A DNA stretch of 20,015 bases from Zarea fungicola (taxonomy: Eukaryota > Ascomycota > Sordariomycetes > Hypocreales > Cordycipitaceae): the NCBI GenBank assembly GCA_900169235.1, contig FWCC01000258.1:1-20015 (forward strand), written 5' to 3'. Positions 8,667 through 17,982 of the stretch are shown here, piece by piece. The notes under the pieces were generated by a model, which made no database searches, was not told where the DNA came from, and saw only the letters and a program-made list of their open reading frames with translations. Numbering within the stretch: the stretch's first letter is position 1; the number at the start of each line of letters is the position of its first letter. Both the position numbers and the translations under genes were made by a program.

Positions 8667-9030
8667 TTAAGGCGTATGAGTCTAGGACGCTTCAATAAAA
8701 AAAGACATGTTTGGATTGCGGCAATCTCTTGTAGCATATTTTTGATTATATTTAAATGCTTTTTTTGTTGAATCTTGGAACCTTAATAGAGTGGTTTGGG
8801 GCTCTATCCGCCACGTATCTAGAAACGGTCAGCCTGCCGACACAATTAAGCTAATTTTGGCCCCGTTGAAGTAGTGTTTTTTTCTTATACATGTATACTG
8901 TGTCGCTCACTTTTTATTAGCACTGTGTGGGGCACTTTAAAGGGCTGATATTATTACAAAAGAGGAAACTACATATGAACAAAATAATATTGTATTATAT
9001 TAATATTGAATTTCTGTTCATGCCAAAGAT
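8667..9030. other. AT-rich spacer
   Basis: AT-rich DNA with an AATAAA at 8694-8699, possibly a polyadenylation signal for the plus strand though about 500 bases past the NLR stop. An imperfect hairpin spans 8975-9021 (ATGAACA pairs with TGTTCAT). No gene seen. Confidence 0.4.
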
Positions 9031-9294
9031 ATGGACGAAATTGCTGCAAGTAGTATCTTGAACACCGGACAAGAGCGAACGCTGAAAGGAGTTTCAACTT
9101 TGGAGGACCTCACGGGAACAATAAAAATGTGTGAATACATCCTAAATCGGAGGAACTGGAATCCTGACGTTGTGAGAGACGTCAACTCCATACTTGGGTA
9201 TGCAACTTGGCTCTTCCAGCCACGCGTTGGGTGGGCACGGCCTCAGTCACAACAGCAATGTACTCACCGACGGCCCAAGTTTTCCTGCAGTTGA
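9031..9294 (+). CDS. Weak candidate gene start, hypothetical
   Basis: A true ATG at 9031 opens a frame reading MDEIAASSILNTGQERTLKG, with an acidic and helical continuation. A good donor (GTGAGA at 9172) and a strong acceptor (TTTTCCTGCAG ending at 9290) could splice it in frame to a Ser/Ala/Thr-rich tail ending at the TGA at 9411-9413, about 87 residues in total. Other frames downstream are open too, so the exon choice is unsure. I do not recognise the protein. It may be a chance ORF next to AT-rich DNA. Confidence 0.18.
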   Translation: MDEIAASSILNTGQERTLKGVSTLEDLTGTIKMCEYILNRRNWNPDVVRDVNSILGYATWLFQPRVGWARPQSQQQCTHRRPKFSCS

Positions 9295-9580
9295 CCGGTA
9301 TATGGCCCATGGGCACTACCATCGTGTCCAGCAGTGTCTCAGAAACAGCCTCGGCCGCTGCTTCGTCGACAGCGGTCTCAGGCACCGGCAGCTCACCGAG
9401 TCGTGCAGAGTGACAACATCGTCGCCCTCCTCTAACACCACGTCATTACAGCCGTCCTCTGGGGGACGGGGTCAGCCGAGTATTGAGACAAAAATAGTTG
9501 TTAAGGGGGTGCCATCAAAGCAATGCAAATCTTAGCCCGGCTGTCTGCCAAAGCGGGTCAAGATCTGTTTCCCGTCAAGG

Positions 9581-10780
9581 TCATAGAGTGATGAGATATT
9601 GCCATTTATTGATGCTAAGTCCTCTACTGGTGCAGATATATGACTGTTGAAACAGGTAACTGTTTACAACGTCAGTTGGCGCTGCCTTTCTCTTTGACGC
9701 TCCCGGCGTTCGCGAAACTGCATATTGCGCTTCGAGGCTGTTTACTACTGTTAGAATTTCCTTTTTTAATCTTTCGGCCAGTGTAAAAGCAAACTCACCC
9801 CAGTCGCGGGATATACGCTTGAGAGCAGGGCTCACCCAGCTGTAGTGAATGGCCCGCTCTGGATACCGTTGAGCGAGACCCAGAGGCTCCATTGGCCGGT
9901 CCTGGCTGTCGCGCTCCCGGCATTTGATGCTAATATGCTTTGGCTCCAAGTCGTCATCGTTGTCAAACAGCAGCCAGCCGTCCTTGTCCCACATGGGAAT
10001 ACGCTGATTCATTCTATAATACCAGGCCTGCAGACCCTGCACAGTTCGCTCAGGTGTTCTGCCAAACGTGGTGGCAAAGTCTTGTTTGATGCGTTGCCAC
10101 TTGAGCTTCTTATCGTGCCATGCGTAGATGATAAAGTCGCCTTCCTCCGTTGTATACTTTTGGTTGATGTGTCTGTTTTCCCCATCCAGAGGTGGGCTGG
10201 GGTAGCCGTCTTGAGAGTGCATGAGAGAATCGCAAGAATCGCCATGTCCATAGGGTGAGTCGGTGTCTTGTGGCGAGTGGGTTTGAGGAGAGTACACTGT
10301 TGATGTGTATGCCTGAATAGAGGGCAGTGCTTGCGAGCTGGTAGGGCGGCGAGCAGTGTTGGGGTGAGGCGACGTGGTGGGTGTCCAAGGACGCACTTCA
10401 CCGCCATGAGCTCTAGCGAGAGCCTCTACACCCTGATCAAATTTATCAAGACTAGGAAGGCGGATGGTAGAGTTGGAAGGAGTTCCGAGACGATAAAGGC
10501 TAGGAAGCGGCGAGGGATCTGTGTTGAGCGAGAAGGTTGCTGGATGCTGGATTAGTGGATGCGCAGCACGACTCGACTTCTTAAGAACACTTGGGCTTCC
10601 AGAAACCGACTCTAGAGAGGTATTGGGATGAACAAGAGCCCTGTGTAATGGCGAAGGAAGAGAATCCTCGCAGAATCGTCTTGCTGTAGCAAGATCAATG
10701 TGAGCGGTTGTGTTGACACCAATCTTGTTAGGAGAGCATACCGCGCCATACTCCGGCGACTGCAGCGTCGTGGCACTCAT
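9581..10780 (-). CDS. Myb/SANT-like DNA-binding regulator, 399 residues
   Basis: The ATG at 10780 is chosen because it has A at -3. It is also the first ATG in any frame along about 340 bases of leader, even though the frame stays open to 11035. Residues 1-205 are Ser/Pro/Thr-rich and probably disordered. Residues about 208-265 form a Myb/SANT-like helical unit (KYTTEEGDFIIYAWHDKKLK, then WQRIKQDFATTFGRTPERTV) with spaced tryptophans at 221, 228 and 253. A conserved-looking C-terminal block follows (WLLFDNDDD, PMEPLGLAQRYPERAIHYSW). This architecture fits a nuclear fungal transcription regulator; targets are unknown. The last 20 codons may be intronic, since a GTAAAC lies after PTDV and could splice near the end. 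It is not in an obvious cluster with its neighbours. Confidence 0.68.
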   Translation of the reverse strand: MSATTLQSPEYGAVCSPNKIGVNTTAHIDLATARRFCEDSLPSPLHRALVHPNTSLESVSGSPSVLKKSSRAAHPLIQHPATFSLNTDPSPLPSLYRLGTPSNSTIRLPSLDKFDQGVEALARAHGGEVRPWTPTTSPHPNTARRPTSSQALPSIQAYTSTVYSPQTHSPQDTDSPYGHGDSCDSLMHSQDGYPSPPLDGENRHINQKYTTEEGDFIIYAWHDKKLKWQRIKQDFATTFGRTPERTVQGLQAWYYRMNQRIPMWDKDGWLLFDNDDDLEPKHISIKCRERDSQDRPMEPLGLAQRYPERAIHYSWVSPALKRISRDWGEFAFTLAERLKKEILTVVNSLEAQYAVSRTPGASKRKAAPTDVVNSYLFQQSYICTSRGLSINKWQYLITL

Positions 10781-13078
10781 AGTTGAAGCAGCCAAGGAGT
10801 CTCCTGTTGGTTGATTTGTGCGACAGTAAAAGAAGTATCGAACGATTATTTTCGTTGCGGGGAATATGGGGCTCGTCGGGGCGGGCTGCCTATGCGAAGT
10901 GAGCAACTTCGCCGTTGTCAAGTCCAGATAGGAGTCAAAGAGCGAGCTCGGGGACGCAGTATGCCTGAAAGATAGTAACGGAGATGTGGCCCAAGGCTTC
11001 TGTGAAGGAGAGTATAGTAGAAGTAGAGAGATCACGGAGAGTGATTTCTGGATGAAGAGGGAGTTGAGGAATTTTGTTGATGCTTTGCGTGTCGATGATG
11101 TCAGTGTCCCGACAGAGGGTACATGGCGGGTTCGTCTTTATCTTCGCCTTTTTTTTTGTTGCTCATGCAGCACGTTTCCTCTTCCGGGGCTGTCGACAGG
11201 CAGAGTGTACTGTGGACAAAGGGACAAGGGGGGGTCTGTTTGTTGCCTTTGCTGCAGTCTGAACAAGTCGGCAGGATGGGACCAAGTCACATGTGCCATT
11301 AATTCTCCTTTGCTTTCCTTTGGATGTAGAAACTATATGTAACCCAGCTATTGTCACGTGTGGCAGCCACAAATGTGACGAGGGGATCGGAACGCGGCGT
11401 GGCACTTTCTCATCCGACGGTTCGGATTAGCATCCAGTAAAGCGTGGATGAACCAACACATGTTGATCACCCATGCAGTGAGTGTGTCTAGCAGTTTTCA
11501 TAGGTCCAGTCATGGTGCCGACAGATACATTTTGAGTTGCTCATGTCGCTGTTGTCTCTCCCGTGGTTGGGCGAGCCATGGTCCATTTCACTCTCTTTCG
11601 CCCATAATTGGGTTCACCAAACACGTCGGCTGTTTTGGCGTCATGAGGCTACCCCTTAGCACGGCGATCACATCTCCCGCCGTAGAATCTACTACCAGGA
11701 ACGACCCCGGAAATGAAAAAAAATTGATCCATCGGCCCCCGCTATAGATACAGTGTGTGATGGCACCGAGATGATATCCACTTTTTGCAATTTTTGGCCA
11801 ATTAAGTAGCACCAAAGCTGGTAGTGCCGCTACATACGCTACTAAACAGTGTTTGTATGAGGACACCAATGCTCCCGACATTACTTTTTTTTTGGTATCC
11901 TTTGACTGTACTATTTTATACTCTTATAGGCAAAATGGCGAAATGATTTTGTAACGGGAATTAATTTACAAACCATGTTGGAAGAGTGAGAACTATATGC
12001 ACATGGTAGAATAATCCAAAAAAATGAAGGTAAGCACGTATTAAAGCGCTTTTCAGCCTGTTTTCTTTTTGTCCCAGTCAAAGTGACAAGGTAGAGGTGC
12101 TACGTGGCGCATGGAGGCACATTAGCGACAGGTCTGTGGAGACTTTGTCCATGGGCTGTACTGCGGTTTTGTTCTCCCTCTTTCCCCTTTCCTCTCTTCA
12201 CTTTCCGCTTTACTACATTTTGCCTGGGTGTGGCGAGCTTCTCCTGCCAATGTGCGCCTTGGCCCGTGTGGCGGCAGCTGGACCACGCTCGTTCCGTTAT
12301 CCTGTCGATGGTGCCTGGATATAGCCACTGGTTGGTTATAAGCCTGGTTCGGCACAACACGCCATGGTTCCTGCACCAAAGAAATTTTCAGCCGTAACTG
12401 CAGGGGGTGGGGGGGGTGAAACTAGCGTCAGCCACCTTCTTGCATGCCTCACGCGCCACCAACTCAGGCCACCAAAACAGACCACTCAATAGCAACATCA
12501 TAAACGGGCTACTAACCCCTTCTAAAATCATTAATAGGGGATTAGGCAACATGGAAATATCTACTAGTGTAGAATACGACAGTAGGCTATACCGTGCCAA
12601 GTCTTTTCGCGGCCATTTTGGTACACGCAGGTTGTGGAATGGAGAACCCCCGTTTATCCAAATTGCCCGATTCGGCAACTGCATGAGGTACTGACCAATC
12701 CGCGCCGTGGCTTCTCTCTGTGTCGGCCCTAAAACACGTCCAGCCGAAATTAGGGATTGTCCACAGCAACGCCATAATCTGCGGCATTGCCTACCTGCAG
12801 GCGGCTCTCTTGAGCGGCACTCTGCCCATGTCGCATATTCTGGCGTCCCAGATACCACATCATCAGAGATCCTCGACACAAATTCTTTTGATCCGAGCGG
12901 ATTATTGTCACTACGATGGACAGGCTGAATCTTGATTGATGCTCTCTATCGCAAAAGGCAAAATTCTTCCTATATACCTAAAGATTACAAAAAAGCAATC
13001 AGGTTACTCGTGATGACCTCGTATCCTGTAGCAGGCTTCCAGAAATGCGCGGCCTGACAAGCCATACCGCCAGTTCCA
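10781..13078. other. Long spacer between two minus-strand genes
   Basis: The first 340 bases are the AUG-free leader and promoter side of the Myb-like gene. The rest has overlapping short ORFs on both strands without motifs. It includes a 163-codon minus-strand frame ending at 12388 that starts at GTG and has one hydrophobic stretch. There is an AT-rich piece at about 11880-12050 and a G-rich tract at 12403-12416 (five Gs, T, eight Gs). I can support no gene here. Confidence 0.4.
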
Positions 13079-13591
13079 TCAGTATCCATTCCAGAGATTG
13101 CGCATGAATCCGCTGTGCAAGTCTCTCCAGCCGTAGTCAACTGCGAGCGCAATGACTAGCCAGTCTTCCCATTCCTCAACAGGCATGGTATCTGCAAAAT
13201 AGAAATCAAACCACGTTTTCCATCTTGTACCACCAGTCCCTCCCGCTTGCAGCTCATTGTTCTCATCTCTCACTTGGAGCCTTATGTCTGACGGAAATGA
13301 GCCAATTGGTGGCGAGCATGTAACCTCGTACGTCCACTGTTTACCGCCCAGCATAACAGAATACTGGGTTTTGTAGTTGATTGGACCTGAGATGCGCCTG
13401 ATCGTAATTTGCCTTGATTGATCTTGGAGCGTCATATGATCATCACCCCACCGCAACTCGTAAGGGGGGTCACCCTCTTGGCCCCGGCGGTGCACGAACG
13501 CTTCTGGTTGCTCTCCTGCTACATCCAGAATTACTTGATTATCTCCATCCTTAACACAACAATTTGTCACTCTATACGGCTGACGATTCAT
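13079..13591 (-). CDS. Hypothetical 170-residue protein, possibly LURP-one/tubby-like fold
   Basis: The ATG at 13591 has the favourable context AAACATGAA. The intronless 170-residue product has alternating hydrophobic/polar strands (QVILDVAGEQ, YELRWGDD, ITIRRISG, QYSVMLGGKQWTYEV, IRLQVRDENNEL). It ends in a hydrophobic helix (WEDWLVIALAVDYGWRD, 141-157). A string of beta strands wrapping a C-terminal helix, with the LALDYG-like ending, recalls LURP-one-related/phospholipid-scramblase (tubby-like) proteins. That is fold-level resemblance only and no catalytic motif is visible. There is no signal peptide, so it is probably intracellular. Neighbouring spacers are long and give no functional context. 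It is likely a real gene; the fold assignment is a guess. Confidence 0.55.
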   Translation of the reverse strand: MNRQPYRVTNCCVKDGDNQVILDVAGEQPEAFVHRRGQEGDPPYELRWGDDHMTLQDQSRQITIRRISGPINYKTQYSVMLGGKQWTYEVTCSPPIGSFPSDIRLQVRDENNELQAGGTGGTRWKTWFDFYFADTMPVEEWEDWLVIALAVDYGWRDLHSGFMRNLWNGY

Positions 13592-15158
13592 GTTTATTTT
13601 GCCGTGTAGTATTGTGATCTGGCCGCTATGCTGTTTATACTCTTTCTCGACCTGCTTTGCGCTCCAGTTTTAACCCAAATTGCTCTATAAGATTGCGATC
13701 AGTACGGTGGACATTAGCCACTTGTGATTGTAACTGTGCTCTAGGCAAAGGACAGCTATCCAGTATTCACCAAGCGGTGGGCGCAGGACCGTTACCAACC
13801 AATTTATGGATTGGTAGTTGACGTCGAAGTCGGCTCTTCTGCGTCGTGGGAGTTGTAGAACATATAGGCTAACTAGGTACAGTATTTTAAAGAATTGGAG
13901 CTAATCTGCAGCCTTCTTTGGCACCTGCAGACAGCAGTAATCAGGGCAGCACTGATTATAAAATACACGGCATCGGAGGCTTGTAAAGATAATCTCGCAG
14001 CTGCCACTTCTTCCGATGTAATGCCGTTGCCATCAACTGCTACGTCCGCGACAAGGCCAACAGCAGATTCGACCTCAAGTACCTCACAGAACCCTGTATT
14101 CAGCTTACAATGCACCAGGTCACTCTCCTCTTCAGCCACCTCGGATCCAGGGCCTAGTCCGAGGCCGACAGCAGGACTCATTCATAATGTTTGCGATTCG
14201 TGTTCACTAGAACAGCGCGACGGTTCAATCTTTTTCTGTCTTTGTAACAACAGAACATTATACGGTGATCTGAACGATTTTTTAGAGAATCGCAACGGTG
14301 TTCTTGAGTCCCTCCATAAGTCAGTAATTATTATCACGCCGCTTTTCAGGCCCTCTTTCTGTTGAGGTGTACTGACAAGAACCAGTGGAAATTATTTGCC
14401 AACTTGCCCGGTTGGAATGATAACAGAAAAGTTTTGTTTCGTGGCGAGATGTCTTGCTAGTCGTACCAATTCGCGACTAGCCTTGGCTGGACCTGTCGAT
14501 CTGGGTATGTCAAACGCTGAAGTGGAATGTGGCCTAGATACGCGTGGTAGGTGCTGGCACATGTATTCTAATTGTTGTAGGAGCCATCTTAGGGGTGGAG
14601 AGCAATGGGCGTATTATACTGCCCGGGTGGTATGAGCCCCCGGTAAACCTACCTTGGTCTTGTGGCTCATTGTCACTTTTGAATTTGACAATTCCCTAAT
14701 AAGACACCGGTTCTTCTTTGAAAGCTTGCAAGTGCTGTCTGTTTTAGTTTTCCCATCTTATTTGCACACTACTTTGCGCGTCTGTGTGGCGCCACTTGGC
14801 CGATCTGAGGAGGCCTGCGTAAGCATAACAGCAAAAAACAGTGTACTGTGTTAGAAAATGTTAATGCTATCATAATACAGTAATAATAGCTATGAACGAC
14901 CATATTTTGGCGATCCCTTGAAGTGTATAGGGTAGCCAGCTGGACACCAAACGACGCCGTCAGAATAGCGGAAAAGCAGGGCTGGTGATTGTGTGATTAA
15001 GTATGACATAAGTAGGCCGCCTTATGAATAAGGTCGTGTCTGAGCAAGTACCTCCTTTTATGCAACCATACTCTATCTAGAAATGAAACACTGGCCCGTA
15101 CATCAGTTCGTGGACGCTGTCGCTCGGAAAGCGTAAGAAGCAGAGTCCTCAGCCCGAG
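13592..15158. other. Spacer without a supported gene
   Basis: Opposed ORFs overlap at 13873-14365: a Ser/Thr-rich plus frame lacking an ATG, and an acidic 102-codon minus frame starting at 14181. Neither has a recognisable domain. The remainder has only short ORFs. Confidence 0.35.
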
Positions 15159-15993
15159 TCAAAGATAAGATCTGCTCCAAATACTCGATATGTGATTCCT
15201 AATCACATGACAGTGCATGAAGTCACTGCAATTTGGCGTGAACACCCGAAAGTGTAGGTTGTTGATCGCATATCGGGTATGCAACAAGCTAACCCTCGCT
15301 CCCCTTGGCACTCTGGCGCTTTCGGTGGTGAGGGGAATGTATCCGTCCTTGCGCACACGGCAGGCACGGTACGTACGATATGCCACTATAGCGCGATAAG
15401 AAGTTGCAGCTCGTGGATAGATGAATCAGAGAAAAGCTCACCGTAAAGGGAATAGAATCCCAAATAGAGGGCAGGAGAGCGATTGTATATGTTTAAGTCG
15501 AAAATATCGAAACTACTGAAAACCAAGCAAACGAAAATGGTATAGAGTGAATGGAGCCAGACCTCGAATTCTGGTCCGCCGTTTTCCACGGAGACTTCGA
15601 ACTTGGCCAGGGGGAAGGTAGAGAAAAGATTGAGGAGGCGTAGGCTAAGCTGGACGGCAACTAGAGAACAAGTGTGGTTAGCTTCAGCTTCGCCAGTGGC
15701 AGGGATTCGGAATTTCGAGGCGCGCACCAAAATACCATCTCTGTGCGACAAGAATGTGGCCAATGAAAAACAGTAGCATGATGCCAATAATGATCCAGCG
15801 AGTCCGCAGAAATGCCCTGGTCCTTTTAAATATTGCCTGAGATTGCTGTAGGCGGTTTAGCGATGGTTTCCATAAAGCTGCGGCGCATATAGTTCGCGCG
15901 GGAGGGAAGGAGCAAACGCACTCTTTGAAGTGTGGTAATGTGGTTGGCAACTGCGGAAAAGCGCCTCGATGCGGGCTCTTGAGCACCCATCAT
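15159..15993 (-). CDS. Possible four-exon membrane protein, hypothetical
   Basis: A spliced model on the minus strand, 15993-15922, 15836-15728, 15660-15442 and 15385-15159, gives one open frame of 208 residues. The introns are 85, 67 and 56 nt. Donors are GTGCGT, GTGCGC and GTGAGC; acceptors are CAG, TAG and TAG. Intron 2 has a CTAAC branch site at 15677-15681. The product starts MMGAQEPASRRFSAVANHIT, has a likely membrane helix (WIIIGIMLLFFIGHILVA) and a second hydrophobic stretch (LYTIFVCLVF), then a basic tail (YRACRVRKDGY). A 13-T tract followed by CAG upstream (16065-16050) looks like the acceptor of a leader intron. I do not recognise the family. With short exons, such a chain can arise by chance, so confidence is low. 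Confidence 0.28.
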
Positions 15994-17285
15994 GAAATAA
16001 ATGGAGATGTGCTCAATACGGACGCGGGTTGGCAGTGAATACCTGATATCTGAAAAAAAAAAAAAGGTAGTCGAATAAGGACTAGGGAGGTTTGCACAGA
16101 ATGAGCGGTGTGCATGTTTTTGCTGCCTGTTCTCGCAAGGTGTAGGTTACAGCAGTGCCTGGTCTTTTCTGTGCAGGTCTATTTATGTTAGTTAAGAGAA
16201 AGAGAGTGGTGGATGCTGCCACATGGCAGTGCCGTGTGGCTGTGCGGGAGTCTGGCTGAATGTCAACATGCCAGCTTGCATGGAGCCTCCCGTAAAAAAA
16301 AAAAAAAGGTGGCGTAAGCGGCCTGTAAAGGTGTTGCTTGCACCTTGTTGATGTGAGTGGGTGGTGAAGAAAGAGGGAACAGAGTGACGGCTGATGGAAT
16401 AAGAAATGAAAAGGAACATCGAAGCGCTTAGAGAACAACTATACAAAACATGTCACCTTACCGAGCTATATCCCCCTTCAGACGCCACAAAACGCCATCG
16501 GGGAGATACAACCCCAGTCCGGCGGGCCGTGCGAAGCAGGCTTAGGCCATTCCGTTTTAGGCTGCAGCTGAGCTAACGAGAGGAGAAGCACGGATACTGC
16601 ACGGACCTTGGAAGTGCCCGCCCCACCCTCAGAAGCTGTTTAGCGGGCAGTTTCAGCTGTCTGGCAGGGAACAAGTGGCACAGCCCACGGGTCGTACTGG
16701 TAAGTGCTGCATTTGTACTCCCGTACACGCACTTTCATGATGGGTCCGCTTACACCCGTCGGGGTGGGATATCCACGTCCTGCCAATGCCATGTTGTCTC
16801 AATGAGCTTTCAAAACACCACACCCTCTCCGTGTGGCTTCACAGCTACTTTAGTCCTACCAGCCATTGCGGCGCCTTGCGCCTCCCATCCACACTCGAAA
16901 CTTCGTGAGGCGCACTCCAACGGTGCTGTGCAATAGGCCCGCAATGGCGGCTTCGTTCAACCAATCATTCCGGATCTACGGAGTACGGTACGGAAGCACG
17001 CACTGCTTGTTACGCACCACAGCCATCCGTGTGCATTCGAAGTGTCATCCCACTGTCTTTAACCGCCTAGTCTTTGTCAAAGGAGGGTGACAGTTGCATG
17101 TGGCTGCATCAACAACCATATCCCAGGTACTGCTGCCTAATGCGCCTTTGTCAGCTTCCCGTTGCGACGGTGAGCATAAATAATCAGTCTTCGCCTCGAG
17201 CAGCTTCTCCCCTCACCCATCTCCCACAAGCCCAGGAGCAAACCAACGAAACCTCTCTAGACTGTACGTACCGGCTTCGGGGATT
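15994..17285. other. Spacer with two long A tracts
   Basis: It contains A13 at 16053-16065 and A14 at 16294-16307, each followed by GGT. The 16082-16440 stretch is pyrimidine-rich on the minus strand, like a fungal 5' leader or promoter for the candidate gene ending at 15993. From 17190 a CT-rich stretch (CTTCTCCCCTCACCCATCTC) leads to the ATG at 17286. No RNA gene seen. Confidence 0.4.
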
Positions 17286-17522
17286 ATGGCGTTGATGTCT
17301 AACAGCAGTGTCGCAGAGCTCGTCGTTAACATCATCAACATGTCGTCCAATGAAGAATCGGCAAACCGGACAGGGGCGTTCAACAACAAGGAAGCGGAGT
17401 TCAATATGTCGGCTGGTCCAACGGCCGAAACCCTAGTAAAGCAAGGAAATACATCGAGAGACAAAAAAGGGGGGTGGGCACGTCTTTTGCCATATCTTCG
17501 GGGCCAACTACACGCCAGATAG
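17286..17522 (+). CDS. Weak small ORF, hypothetical
   Basis: A true ATG (context GGGGATTATGGCG) opens 78 codons of hydrophilic, Asn/Ser-rich sequence (MALMSNSSVAELVVNIINMS) ending in a basic tail. The pyrimidine-rich leader before it fits a fungal promoter. There are no domains and no signal peptide. A longer 160-codon minus-strand frame overlaps it. I do not recognise either one, and this may be noise. Confidence 0.2.
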   Translation: MALMSNSSVAELVVNIINMSSNEESANRTGAFNNKEAEFNMSAGPTAETLVKQGNTSRDKKGGWARLLPYLRGQLHAR

Positions 17523-17982
17523 TTAATCAAGGCCACAACTCTCAGCAGGCGCGCCCCGCCACAGGTTCTGTCGTCAAAGACTACGAAGAAAAATAGCTTA
17601 ACTTCCTTGGCCGTACTCGAGCATACCTGGACGGTAGGTCTAAGGAATATGCTGTGGTTGCGAGGGTAACCAATAGATTCGGCCAAAATATGCAATGTTT
17701 ATTGTTGATTAAAATTTCGCACGTATGTATGTGCCATATGTAGCCTGGCAGTGCGTCAGTACGCGAAGCAACCTGGGGTGTTAAATTTCACCCAGTGCCA
17801 AGAAATGGTGCAGCTCTCTGCGTTATCAGTAGTCTTGAGGCCCCACCCCCTCGTTCCTAGTGCGAAGCCCCTGACTAGGGTTGGCCGGAGGATGGTGGCT
17901 ACACTTAAGACTCCCGCGTCGCCGTCGCTTTGCGGAGCCAAAACCTGCGCCGAATAACCACCAGAAAAGTCACCAGAGTGAG

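Noticed and set aside
9182..9535. Three overlapping ORFs (two plus, one minus)
   Set aside because: They share one GC-rich segment and none has a clear start. I used part of one only as a possible second exon of the weak candidate at 9031.
12403..12416. G-rich tract as a G-quadruplex
   Set aside because: It has only two long G runs separated by one T. Four separable runs are possible only by splitting the eight-G run, so I do not claim a structure.
12388..12879. 163-codon minus-strand ORF with a hydrophobic stretch
   Set aside because: It begins at GTG, lacks a plausible start or splice-supported first exon, has no motif, and overlaps equally open frames on the other strand.
13873..14365. 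Opposed ORFs: Ser/Thr-rich plus frame (156 codons) and acidic minus frame (102 codons)
   Set aside because: The plus frame starts at TTG with no usable ATG. The minus frame has a poor start context. They look like mirror images of one compositionally biased segment, and neither has a domain.
17213..17695. 160-codon minus-strand ORF
   Set aside because: No domain is seen, composition is irregular, and it lies opposite a small plus-strand ORF that has a better promoter-like leader.
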